Origin: a candidate division GN15 bacterium
GTDB lineage: Bacteria; Zixibacteria; MSB-5A5; GN15; FEB-12
DNA length: 33,105 bases
Direction of reading: 5' to 3'
Assembly: GCA_014727815.1 (NCBI GenBank)
Contig: WJMS01000209.1
Location: 1 to 33,105, forward strand
The notes below the pieces were generated by a model, which saw nothing but the letters and a program-made list of their open reading frames with translations, searched no databases and was not told the origin of the DNA. This document shows positions 15,503 to 25,926 of this stretch, in pieces. The translations under genes and the position numbers were made by a program. The first letter of the stretch is position 1; every line of letters starts with the position of its first letter.

Positions 15503-15856
15503 ATGCCGCGGACGGAAAAAAGTGCCGAGGCCAAAGCCCGCGCCGACTCCGTGTCACCAGGCGCTTCAGCTACGGATCAGCAGAAGCCAAAATCGAAACT
15601 CTCGACCGCTGAGGCCCGTCGCGAATACCAGCGGCGGTACTACCAGATGCATAAGGAAAAAGCAAAGGAGTATCAGCGTCAGTATAACTTGACGCACAAG
15701 AAAAAGGCTCGCGGACGCGGCAAATCGAGCTTTGCGGCGCCCCGCGAGGTGGTCCGCTCGACCTTTAATACTTCCGATCTCATGCACGCCCCGGTTGAAA
15801 AGACGGTGCGGATGCTCGAGCAGATCATCAAGGGTGAACGATTCTTCACCATGTGA
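15503..15856 (+). CDS. Small basic protein with tandem 15-residue repeat
   Basis: 117 residues from the ATG at 15503, chosen because GAGGTGG lies 3 nt upstream of it; the GTG at 15491 lacks such a site. The N-terminal 40 residues are Ala/Ser/Lys-rich and probably disordered. Residues 41-55 and 56-70 form a tandem repeat (EYQRRYYQMHKEKAK and EYQRQYNLTHKKKAR, 9 of 15 identical), followed by a basic KARGRGK stretch that could bind nucleic acid. The C-terminal third (VEKTVRMLEQIIKGE) is a probable amphipathic helix. No signal peptide or membrane helix. It is monocistronic, between its own promoter and an intrinsic terminator. YQRxYY...HKEK-type sequence occurs in various small DNA-associated proteins, but I recognise no defined family. 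The function is not known. Confidence 0.7.
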   Translation: MPRTEKSAEAKARADSVSPGASATDQQKPKSKLSTAEARREYQRRYYQMHKEKAKEYQRQYNLTHKKKARGRGKSSFAAPREVVRSTFNTSDLMHAPVEKTVRMLEQIIKGERFFTM

Positions 15857-15880
15857 CGGAGGGTTCAGAGCAGATTTTGA

Positions 15881-15914
15881 GGCGGCCGGAATCTCGCTGT
15901 TCCGGTCGCCTTTT
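15881..15914 (+). terminator. Intrinsic terminator after the small basic gene
   Basis: Stem GGCGGCCGGAA (15881-15891) with TTCCGGTCGCC (15900-15910), one G-U wobble, 8-nt loop, then TTTT and a mixed tail. Confidence 0.85.
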
Positions 15915-15917
15915 CTA

Positions 15918-15945
15918 TTGCCTCCCATCGTAATTTTCATACATT
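15918..15945 (+). promoter_or_regulatory. Possible promoter of ppdK
   Basis: TTGCCT (15918-15923), 16-nt spacer, TACATT (15940-15945). It fits the position between the upstream terminator and the ppdK start, but the match is moderate. Confidence 0.35.
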
Positions 15946-15991
15946 GCTGAGAATTTAATCGGAGTTTTTAAGTCGTAACTTGGGAGTACGT

Positions 15992-18841
<2,850 letters not shown>

Positions 18842-18870
18842 CCGCGTCGCTTCGTTCGATAAGTCGATAC

Positions 18871-18903
18871 ACGGGGCCGTTACCATTTCGGTGACGGCCC
18901 CGT
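18871..18903 (+). terminator. Strong hairpin after ppdK
   Basis: ACGGGGCCGTTACC (18871-18884), loop ATTTC, GGTGACGGCCCCGT (18890-18903): 14 pairs with one U-G. No T run follows, so it may be a Rho-independent terminator of atypical form or a 3'-end stabiliser. Confidence 0.5.
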
Positions 18904-19061
18904 CGCTAGTCCGGCAGCCGTCGTGTGCCCTACGGAGGTTTCGCTTGACTTTCATGGGGGAGGCTGTTCATTCGAGAACATGAATCGTCAACCGTCCGGC
19001 GTATCAATCGATCGACCGGGCATAATTCGGAGCCTGCCGCCCGGGCGGCCTGTTCGATAGT

Positions 19062-21179
19062 ATGAAACACGCCCTTGACTATATCTTCCGTCCCCGTTCC
19101 GTCGCTGTGATCGGCGCTTCCCGACGTAAGGGCAGTATCGGTCGCGAAACCCTGCACAATATCCTCACCGCCGAGTTCAACGGCAAAGTTTTCCCGGTCA
19201 ACCCGACCGCCACCGTGATTCATTCGATCAAGTCGTACTCGACTGTGCTCGACGTACCGGATGCCGTGGACCTGGCAATCGTGATCGTGCCGAAAGAGGG
19301 TGTTCGCGATGTCGCCCGGCAGTGCGGCGAAAAGGGCGTCAAGGGTATTGTGGTGATCACCGCCGGTTTCTCCGAAGTCGGCGCCGAGGGCAAGGCGCGC
19401 GAGATGGAAGTGTTGAAGGTTCTTCGCGACTTCAACATGCGTATGGTCGGCCCCAACTGCTTCGGCGTCGTCAACACCGACCCCAGGGTCAACCTGAACG
19501 CGACGTTCGGCAAGACCTTCCCCAAGGTCGGCAAGGTCGGCTTCATTACCCAATCCGGCGCCATGGGCGAGGCGATCATGAGCCAGGCCAAGGAGCTGGG
19601 AATCGGCTTTTCGGTCGTCGCCTCGATCGGCAACAAGGCCGATATCTCATCGAACGACATGCTCGAGTATTTCAAGGATGATCCGAATACCGATGTGATT
19701 CTGATGTATCTCGAGAATTTCGGTAACCCACGCAACTTCACACGGATTGCCCGCGATGTCTCCCAGGTCAAACCGATCGTGGCGGTGAAATCCGGTCGTA
19801 CCAAGCTCGGCGCCAAGGCCGCATCGTCGCACACCGGCGCCCTGGCCGGACTCGATGTTGGCGTGGATGCGCTTTTCGAGCAGGCCGGCATTATGCGGGT
19901 AGAGACCGTTGAAGAGTTGTTCGGTGTTGCCATGGCGTTGACGTCGCAGCCGGTGCCGAAAGGCAACCGGGTAGTGGTGGTCACCAATGCCGGTGGTCCG
20001 GGTATTCTTGCCACCGATGCGTTGATCAACAGCGGCATGCAGATGCCGAACCTCGCTCCGGCGACGATCAAGAAGTTGCGCACGTTCAGCTCCACCGAGG
20101 CGTCGTTCTCCAACCCGATGGACATGGTCGCCGGCGCCGGCCCGAAGGAATATAAACTGACACTCGAGGCGATCGAGAAAGACAAGCGGTTTGACACAAT
20201 CATCCCGATCTTCGTTCCGCCTGTCACCATCGATCAGCTCGAGGTCGCCAGGCATATTCAGACGGCCCTTGACAAGACGGACAAGACGGTCCTGGCCTGC
20301 TTCATGGGCGCCGGTGAAGGATCCTCCGGGATCGAGCATCTCAAGAGCCACGATATCCCGGTTTACATCTTCCCCGAAGCGATCGCCAAGACCCTCTCGA
20401 CCATCCACCGCTACCGGGTATGGCGCAGCCGCAAGCGGGGCAAGATTCAATCATTCAAAGTCGATACCGAGCGGGTCCGGGCGATTGTCGACAAGACCGA
20501 AGCGGCGGGGCTCGACGCTATCGTCGGCGATGATGCGATTGATATCCTTACCGCCTACGGTATCCCGGCCGCGAGCTACCGGTACGCCTCGACCGCCAGG
20601 GATGCCGTGACTGCAGCCAATGAAATCGGTTATCCGGTTGTGTTGAAGATTGCGACGCCGACTGTCCTGCACAAAACCGAAGCCGGCGGTGTGAAGGTTG
20701 ATCTTCGCTCCGACACCGAAGTTCGCCGGGCCTTCAAAGAGCTGGAGAAGGCGGTTGGCTCACTAAAGAAGGGCGAGGAGTTTTCAGTGGCGGTGCAGCA
20801 GATGATCGCCGGGGGGGTCGAGACCGTGATCGGTATGACGACAGACCCGCAATTCGGTCCGTTGATGATGTTCGGGCTGGGTGGTATCTATGTCGAGATC
20901 ATGAAGGATGTCGCCTTCCGGATCACCCCGCTGACCGATCAGGGCGCGCGCGAGATGATCCGGTCGATCCGCTCCTACCCGTTGCTGACCGGGTTCCGCG
21001 GAGCGCCACCGGTGGACCTGGGTATTATCGAGGAGACGCTGTGTCGGGTTTCACAACTCGTAAAAGACTTTGACAACTTCCTCGAGATCGACATTAATCC
21101 GTTTATTGCCTCGCCCGAGGCGGATCGATGTAAAGCGGTCGATGCCCGCTTCATCCTTCGCAACGGGCCGGCCACGTAG
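19062..21179 (+). CDS. ADP-forming acyl-CoA synthetase (acetate-CoA ligase type), fused alpha-beta
   Basis: 705 residues. These enzymes convert acyl-CoA, ADP and phosphate to acid, CoA and ATP, conserving energy by substrate-level phosphorylation in fermenting organisms. Order of domains: CoA-binding Rossmann domain at the N-terminus (RPRSVAVIGASRRKGSIG, residues 11-28); succinyl-CoA ligase-like domain with FITQSGAMGEA; catalytic His257 in SSHTGALAG; ligase-CoA part with TNAGGPGILATDAL; C-terminal ATP-grasp part (VVLKIATPTVLHKTEAGGV, MFGLGGIYVEIMKDV). This is the fused architecture rather than separate alpha and beta subunits. A TTGACT at 18945-18950 could be a -35, but no good -10 follows; the ribosome site is weak. 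An in-frame stop at 19023 excludes longer starts. The substrate (acetate, propionate, branched or aromatic acids) cannot be told from sequence. Confidence 0.94.
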   Translation: MKHALDYIFRPRSVAVIGASRRKGSIGRETLHNILTAEFNGKVFPVNPTATVIHSIKSYSTVLDVPDAVDLAIVIVPKEGVRDVARQCGEKGVKGIVVITAGFSEVGAEGKAREMEVLKVLRDFNMRMVGPNCFGVVNTDPRVNLNATFGKTFPKVGKVGFITQSGAMGEAIMSQAKELGIGFSVVASIGNKADISSNDMLEYFKDDPNTDVILMYLENFGNPRNFTRIARDVSQVKPIVAVKSGRTKLGAKAASSHTGALAGLDVGVDALFEQAGIMRVETVEELFGVAMALTSQPVPKGNRVVVVTNAGGPGILATDALINSGMQMPNLAPATIKKLRTFSSTEASFSNPMDMVAGAGPKEYKLTLEAIEKDKRFDTIIPIFVPPVTIDQLEVARHIQTALDKTDKTVLACFMGAGEGSSGIEHLKSHDIPVYIFPEAIAKTLSTIHRYRVWRSRKRGKIQSFKVDTERVRAIVDKTEAAGLDAIVGDDAIDILTAYGIPAASYRYASTARDAVTAANEIGYPVVLKIATPTVLHKTEAGGVKVDLRSDTEVRRAFKELEKAVGSLKKGEEFSVAVQQMIAGGVETVIGMTTDPQFGPLMMFGLGGIYVEIMKDVAFRITPLTDQGAREMIRSIRSYPLLTGFRGAPPVDLGIIEETLCRVSQLVKDFDNFLEIDINPFIASPEADRCKAVDARFILRNGPAT

Positions 21180-21244
21180 ACATTCCAGTGCCGAAAGGGC
21201 GTGCCCGACCAGCCGGATAGACCGGGGCTCGGGTATACCATTGC

Positions 21245-21991
21245 ATGCGTTATGAACTGCGCTCCATAAGTCTCTGGACCACCCTGAAGGTCGGCTTCTT
21301 TCTCAACCTCGTGACCGGCTTCGGGCTGGGCCTGTTCTATGCCGTCTTCAGCACCTTCACGATCAGCCTGACCCGCGAACTCATGCCGTTTGGCGGTATG
21401 GCCGGGGGACAATTGATGTCCGCCGACGAACTGCTGGTCTTCCTGCCGCTGCTGTTTGCATTCGGCAATGCCGTCTTCGGCACCTTGTTCCTGTGGCTGG
21501 TGGCGCTCGTTTACAATCTGCTGGCTCGCCTGATGGGCGGCCTGGAGTTTGCGCTGAAGCCCGATGAGGAATCGGCGCCGGTGGCCCGGCCGCAGCCGGC
21601 GCAATCCGACCCGCCACCTTCGACCCCGGCGGTGGCGCCATCGGCATCGCCTGTCGCGCCTGCCCAGCAGGCGCCGCCGTCGAGCGAGAGCGACTCGAAC
21701 GATCGACCGCCGCCACCGCCACCTGTGCTGGGGCGCAGGCGGGAGCCGGAAACGACTTCCCAGCCGACTGCGCCGATGCCATCGGAGACCCCCGAGCCGG
21801 ACGGCTCGCTCGATGACGAACAACTGGCGCCGCCCGAGTCGTTCGGGGGGCCGATCAGCAAGCGCGAGCCCGATCCCGATGAAGACGGCCTTGACTATGA
21901 GCGGTATTTCGATGATGATGAAGTAGATGATGAGAAGAGTGACAACGATGACGACGACACCCGGCCTGACATCAGGAAACCCGAGCAATGA
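21245..21991 (+). CDS. Two-helix membrane protein with proline-rich acidic tail
   Basis: 248 residues. N-terminal MRYELRSISLWTTLKVGFFLN followed by a helix (about 15-37), a loop, and a second helix (about 61-85). The N-terminus and two-helix plan resemble the DUF3566 transmembrane domain, but I am not certain. From about residue 97 the chain is Pro/Ala/Ser-rich and then strongly acidic (DDEQ, DPDEDG, a DDDD run near the end), surely disordered and probably cytoplasmic. Its stop overlaps the gltX start (ATGA), so the two are translationally coupled. No enzymatic motif. The role is unknown. Confidence 0.75.
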   Translation: MRYELRSISLWTTLKVGFFLNLVTGFGLGLFYAVFSTFTISLTRELMPFGGMAGGQLMSADELLVFLPLLFAFGNAVFGTLFLWLVALVYNLLARLMGGLEFALKPDEESAPVARPQPAQSDPPPSTPAVAPSASPVAPAQQAPPSSESDSNDRPPPPPPVLGRRREPETTSQPTAPMPSETPEPDGSLDDEQLAPPESFGGPISKREPDPDEDGLDYERYFDDDEVDDEKSDNDDDDTRPDIRKPEQ

Positions 21992-23439
21992 CCGATAAGC
22001 CCGTACGCGTTCGCATAGCTCCCTCGCCGACCGGCTACCTGCATGTGGGGACCGCCCGTTCGGCGCTCTTCAATTATCTCTTCGCCCGCCATTACGACGG
22101 CAAGTTCCTGGTGCGGGTTGAGGACACCGACGTTGAACGGTCGAAGAAGGAGTATATCGAGCCGATCCTTGACGCGATGCGCTGGCTGGGGCTTGATTGG
22201 GATGAAGACATCATATACCAGTCGGAACGGCTCGACCACTACCGGGGCTTTGTCGACCGGCTGCTCGAGAGCGGCCATGCTTATCGCTGCTTCTGCACCC
22301 GGGAGGAACTGGAGGCGGAGCGCGAACGGGCTAAAGCAGAAAAGCAGCCGGCCCGCTACAGTGGCCGCTGCCGTCGGCTGAACAGCCAGGAACTGCGCGA
22401 GAAGCTCGCCTCGAACCAGCCGTACACGGTGCGTATCGCCGTGCCCGAGGGAACGACATCCTATGACGATATGGTCTCGGGCACACTCAGTCGGCACAGC
22501 AATGACATTGAGGACTTCATCATTGCGCGTTCGGATGGTTCGGCGACGTATAACTTTGCGGTGGTAATCGACGACCATGAGATGGGTATTACCCATGTGA
22601 TTCGTGGCAACGATCATATCACCAACACCTTCAAGCAGATTCAGATCTACCGGGCCTTTGAATGGCCGGAGCCGCAATTCGGGCATGTCCCGCTGATACT
22701 TCGGCCGGACAAGAAGAAGGTCTCCAAGCGGTTGGGCGACAGGGACGTAGGGGAGTATCGTCGCGATGGGATCGTGCCCGAAGCGATGTTCAACTATCTC
22801 TGCTTGCTCGGCTGGAATCCCAAGACAGAGCAGGAGATCTACCGCCGCGAGGAGTTGATCGAACGTTTTACGGAGGCCAACTTCAACGCCTCCAACGCGA
22901 TCTTTGACGAAGAGAAGCTGATCGCCTTCAACAAGGCCCATATCGTGCGCATGACCGACCACGACCTGGCCGTGCTGGTGGCGCCGATGCTGGTCGAGGC
23001 CGATGTAACCACCAAATACTGGCTGGAGACCCGCTGGGAGTACCTGCGTCACGTGATCAGTCTGCTCAAAGAGCGGGTGCGAACCCTGCACGACTTTGTC
23101 GGCTTGGGTGGATATTTTTTCAGTTTTGATTATACTTACGAGGAGAAAGCTGACGCCAAGCAGTTCACACCGGAGGCGGCGGAGCTGTTGACCGAGCTGG
23201 CCGACCGGTTCGAGGCGCTCGACGAGTTCTCGCACGACTCGCTGGAGGCTGCTCTGAAAGGGCTGGCCGGGCAGCGGGAACTCAAGCCGGGCAAGCTGAT
23301 TCACCCGACCCGGCTGGCCGTCAGCGGTATGTCGATCGGTCCCGGCCTGTACGATCTGTTGCAGGCGCTGGGAAAACCGATTGTGGTGGAACGAATGCGT
23401 AAGGCAGTTGAGTATATACAGAAGAAACATCGGACCTGA
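21988..23439 (+). CDS. gltX: Glutamyl-tRNA synthetase
   Basis: 483 residues, the normal length. It charges tRNA-Glu with glutamate in the cytoplasm. The class I signatures are visible: HIGH-type motif in APSPTGYLHVGTAR (HVGT at 19-22) and the KMSKS-type motif KKVSKRLGDRD near residue 241. The catalytic Rossmann fold carries FLVRVEDTDVERS and the stem-contact region YNFAVVIDDHEMGITHVIRG; the helical anticodon-binding domain follows. The usual zinc-site cysteines are not all evident. Whether it is discriminating or also charges tRNA-Gln cannot be told; no gatCAB or glnS is in the window. It overlaps the upstream membrane gene by four bases. A rubrerythrin-like gene follows 16 bp later, probably on the same transcript. 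Confidence 0.97.
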   Translation: MTDKPVRVRIAPSPTGYLHVGTARSALFNYLFARHYDGKFLVRVEDTDVERSKKEYIEPILDAMRWLGLDWDEDIIYQSERLDHYRGFVDRLLESGHAYRCFCTREELEAERERAKAEKQPARYSGRCRRLNSQELREKLASNQPYTVRIAVPEGTTSYDDMVSGTLSRHSNDIEDFIIARSDGSATYNFAVVIDDHEMGITHVIRGNDHITNTFKQIQIYRAFEWPEPQFGHVPLILRPDKKKVSKRLGDRDVGEYRRDGIVPEAMFNYLCLLGWNPKTEQEIYRREELIERFTEANFNASNAIFDEEKLIAFNKAHIVRMTDHDLAVLVAPMLVEADVTTKYWLETRWEYLRHVISLLKERVRTLHDFVGLGGYFFSFDYTYEEKADAKQFTPEAAELLTELADRFEALDEFSHDSLEAALKGLAGQRELKPGKLIHPTRLAVSGMSIGPGLYDLLQALGKPIVVERMRKAVEYIQKKHRT

Positions 23440-23455
23440 CGGTTGTTGAGGAATT

Positions 23456-23956
23456 ATGGCAAGTACGAAAGAACAGATCGGCGAGGTGCTCAAACGGGCC
23501 ATCAAGGGTGAGGAGGATGGCTACCGTTTCTATAACCTCCTGGCCGAAAAGGCGACCAATCCGGATGCCCGGCGCAAGCTGGAGAACCTGCGTGACGACG
23601 AGATCCGTCACAAAGAAACCCTGGTCGGTATTTACGAGAAACATGTCGGCGGCGCAATCGGTGAGCTGCCCGAGCGGGGTATTAACGCGCTGGCCGAGGT
23701 GTTCCGAAAGGGTCGCCTCGAAGAGCGCAAAACCGAGATGGAGTTTATCAACCTCGCGATAGAAGCCGAACTGGCCGCGACCAGGTACTACAAGGATGAG
23801 CGCGACCTGGTCGACGATGATACCTTTCGGGAGATCTTCGATCAACTCGCCGATGAAGAGCACAGTCATTTCGAACTGTTGCAGGCCGAGAAGGACGCGC
23901 TCAGCGGCAACTACTCCTGGTTCGGGTATGACGAAAGCGCTCCGCTGGAACACTAA
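23456..23956 (+). CDS. Rubrerythrin-type ferritin-like di-iron protein (no rubredoxin domain)
   Basis: 166 residues, ribosome site GAGGAA. Four-helix ferritin-like domain with two sets of metal ligands: a carboxylate in the first helix (KGEEDGYRFY, about residue 19-20), E49-x-x-H52 in the second (DDEIRHKE), a carboxylate in IEAELAATRYY, and E-x-x-H in ADEEHSHFELL. Rubrerythrins reduce hydrogen peroxide to water with electrons from rubredoxin. Here the C-terminal rubredoxin domain of classical rubrerythrin is missing; the next gene encodes a separate rubredoxin-like protein, which is the probable partner. A ferritin-like role other than peroxidase is possible. Confidence 0.87.
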   Translation: MASTKEQIGEVLKRAIKGEEDGYRFYNLLAEKATNPDARRKLENLRDDEIRHKETLVGIYEKHVGGAIGELPERGINALAEVFRKGRLEERKTEMEFINLAIEAELAATRYYKDERDLVDDDTFREIFDQLADEEHSHFELLQAEKDALSGNYSWFGYDESAPLEH

Positions 23957-23997
23957 CGACACCGTGCGTTCCGACGTGTGGGGAATGGAAGTGTAGT

Positions 23998-24207
23998 ATG
24001 GCTGATGATCCGCTGGAACAATGGATGTGCTCGATTTGCGGATACGTGCACGACGATGAGGAACCGCCGGACATGTGTCCCATTTGCGCCGCACCGTCGA
24101 ATAAGTTCGTGGAATATATCCCCGGTGAAGAGGAAGACCGCTCGTATCAGCGTCCGGGCAAACCGGATGACGATGACGAGTTTTACGGTGAGTTCGACGA
24201 ACCATAG
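23998..24207 (+). CDS. Rubredoxin-like protein with short spacing
   Basis: 69 residues. Two CxxC knuckles: C11/C14 (MCSICGYVHDD) and C27/C30 (DMCPIC), 12 residues apart. Free rubredoxins usually have about 29 residues between the pairs; this short form matches the C-terminal domain of rubrerythrins. The remaining 30 residues are acidic (DDDDEF) and probably disordered. It should bind one iron and pass single electrons, most simply to the ferritin-like protein encoded 41 bp upstream. It looks like a split rubrerythrin. A zinc-ribbon reading of the same four cysteines cannot be excluded. Confidence 0.85.
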   Translation: MADDPLEQWMCSICGYVHDDEEPPDMCPICAAPSNKFVEYIPGEEEDRSYQRPGKPDDDDEFYGEFDEP

Positions 24208-24218
24208 GAACCCGCACC

Positions 24219-24743
24219 ATGACTGTAACCGTCAGAAACGAAACCAGGACACTGGCGGTCGGCGACGAAGCACCGGACTTTACGCGTAAGTCCCATAACG
24301 AGGGTGATCTGAACCTGGCCTGGTACCGCACCCGCAAGAACGTGGTGCTCGCCTTCTACCCGGCCGACTGGACACCCGTGTGCGCCACCCAGATTCCCGG
24401 CTACCAGCAGATTATCGATGAATTCGACAAGCACGATTGCCAGTTGATTGGGATTTCAGTCGACTCGATCCCGAGTCATATCGCCTGGGCCAAGTCAATG
24501 GGCGGGCTTTCCTTTCCCCTCATGTCCGACTACTGGCCGCACGGCGAGATTGCACAGCAATACGGTGTGCTGACCGATCGCGGCTTCGCCGAACGAGCCG
24601 TCTTCCTGATCGACAAACAGGGCATTATCCGTTACATCGAGGTGGTCGACCCGGCCGAGCTGCCGGACACGAACGAGCTGTTTCGCCAGATCAAGGCGCT
24701 GCCGCCCGGGCCGCCGCGGTCCGACGATTACCTGCGCGGCTGA
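24219..24743 (+). CDS. Peroxiredoxin (AhpC/TSA family)
   Basis: 174 residues. Thioredoxin-fold peroxidase that reduces peroxides. The peroxidatic cysteine is C55 in YPADWTPVCATQ; the P-x-x-x-T/S-x-x-C signature is present as PADWTPVC. The start of the fold (VGDEAPDF at 14-21) and the strand LIGISVDS are also typical. The only other cysteine, C74 (HDCQL), is in a place unusual for a resolving cysteine, and the BCP-type cysteine five residues after C55 is absent, so it may be 1-Cys or use C74. It follows the rubredoxin-like gene by 11 bp and precedes the flavoprotein reductase, suggesting a peroxide-defence group. Confidence 0.92.
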   Translation: MTVTVRNETRTLAVGDEAPDFTRKSHNEGDLNLAWYRTRKNVVLAFYPADWTPVCATQIPGYQQIIDEFDKHDCQLIGISVDSIPSHIAWAKSMGGLSFPLMSDYWPHGEIAQQYGVLTDRGFAERAVFLIDKQGIIRYIEVVDPAELPDTNELFRQIKALPPGPPRSDDYLRG

Positions 24744-24789
24744 GGCGGTATCGGGCACATCGGGACCGATTCAGTGTTCTACTAATCCT

Positions 24790-25923
24790 ATGGAAGCTAC
24801 GGTAAACAGCAAGCCGGCCGAGACGGACCTGTACGATATTACCTTCATCGGCGCCGGTCCGGTGGCGCTCTACGGCATGTACTACGCCGGTCTCCGCCTG
24901 ATGCGATTCAAGGCGATTGACATGCTCGATGAGGTCGGCGGTGGCCTGATGGCGCTCTATCCGGAGAAGTATATCTACGATGTGGCCGGGTTTCCCAAGG
25001 TGCTGGCCAAGGACTTGACGCGTCAAATGGAAGAGCAGGCCAACCAGTACCCCGGCACGCTCTGTCTCGGCGAAAAAGTCCTCAGCCTTCGGCGTACCGA
25101 CGACGGCCTTATCGAACTGACCACCAACAAGGGACGGCATCTGTCGAAGACGGTTGTTATCTGCGCCGGGCTCGGCGCGTATATCCCCAAGAAGCTCGAC
25201 ATCCCGAACGTGGAGGAACTCGAGGGCGCGGGAGTGTACTACTCCGCCCGCCGAATCAGTGACTTCGCCGACAAAAACATCCTGATCGTCGGCGGCGGTG
25301 ACTCGGCCTTTGACTACTCGATGATGCTCGAGCCGGTCGCCCGCAAGATCACCCACATCCACCGCAACGACTTCTTCAGCGCCCATGAGGATTCTGTCCG
25401 CAAGGTCCGGCAGTCATCGGTGGAACTGCTTGTGCCGTTCTGGGAAGTGAAGCGGATCGAGGGTGACGATTGGGTGCGCGAGGTGACGATCGTGCAGACC
25501 CGCACCGGCGAGGAACGCACGCTGCCGATCGACGCGATTATCTTCAATATCGGGTTTCTGACCAACCTGGGACCGATCGAACAGTGGGGCCTGGAACTGG
25601 AGAAAAACGCCATTAAGGTCGACAGCCGGATGCGTACCAATATTGAAGGTGTCTATGCTGCCGGTGACATTGTCACCTACGACGGCAAGTTGAAATTGAT
25701 ATCGACCGGGTGCGGTGAGGTGGCCGTGGCCGTCAACAACGCCAAGAATTACATCAATCCCAGGGCCAAGGTCAGCCCCGGACACTCCACCGACAAGCAT
25801 GAACTGGCGCAGCAGAAGTGGGCGCGCAAGGCAGCCCGGGAGAAACGTGCGGCCGACGACGCTGAGACCAACCCGACCGCATCGCCGCCCGAGCCGCGCA
25901 CGGAGAAAGGAATGGGACAGTAA
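24790..25923 (+). CDS. FNR-type flavoprotein reductase (thioredoxin-reductase-like, no CxxC)
   Basis: 377 residues. FAD-binding motif FIGAGPVALYGMYYAG near residue 19; NAD(P)H-binding motif IVGGGDSAFDYS near 166; second FAD motif GVYAAGDI near 284, then STGCGEVAVAVNNA. This is the thioredoxin reductase fold, but the redox-active CxxC in the NADPH domain is missing, as in type 2 ferredoxin/flavodoxin-NADP reductases (YumC-like). The C-terminal 45 residues are Lys/Arg/Glu-rich and extend past the usual end. Adjacent genes suggest that it feeds electrons to the rubredoxin, which is inference; ferredoxin is the family's usual partner. nadA begins 4 bp later. Confidence 0.88.
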   Translation: MEATVNSKPAETDLYDITFIGAGPVALYGMYYAGLRLMRFKAIDMLDEVGGGLMALYPEKYIYDVAGFPKVLAKDLTRQMEEQANQYPGTLCLGEKVLSLRRTDDGLIELTTNKGRHLSKTVVICAGLGAYIPKKLDIPNVEELEGAGVYYSARRISDFADKNILIVGGGDSAFDYSMMLEPVARKITHIHRNDFFSAHEDSVRKVRQSSVELLVPFWEVKRIEGDDWVREVTIVQTRTGEERTLPIDAIIFNIGFLTNLGPIEQWGLELEKNAIKVDSRMRTNIEGVYAAGDIVTYDGKLKLISTGCGEVAVAVNNAKNYINPRAKVSPGHSTDKHELAQQKWARKAAREKRAADDAETNPTASPPEPRTEKGMGQ

Positions 25924-25926
25924 GTC

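Noticed and set aside
15484-15612. Alternative small ORF starting at the ATG at 15484
   Set aside because: Runs out of frame with the small basic gene, has no ribosome site, and the GAGGTGG site serves the ATG at 15503.
15980-15991. Earlier TTG start for ppdK
   Set aside because: The GGGAG ribosome site lies between this TTG and the ATG at 15992, so it serves the ATG.
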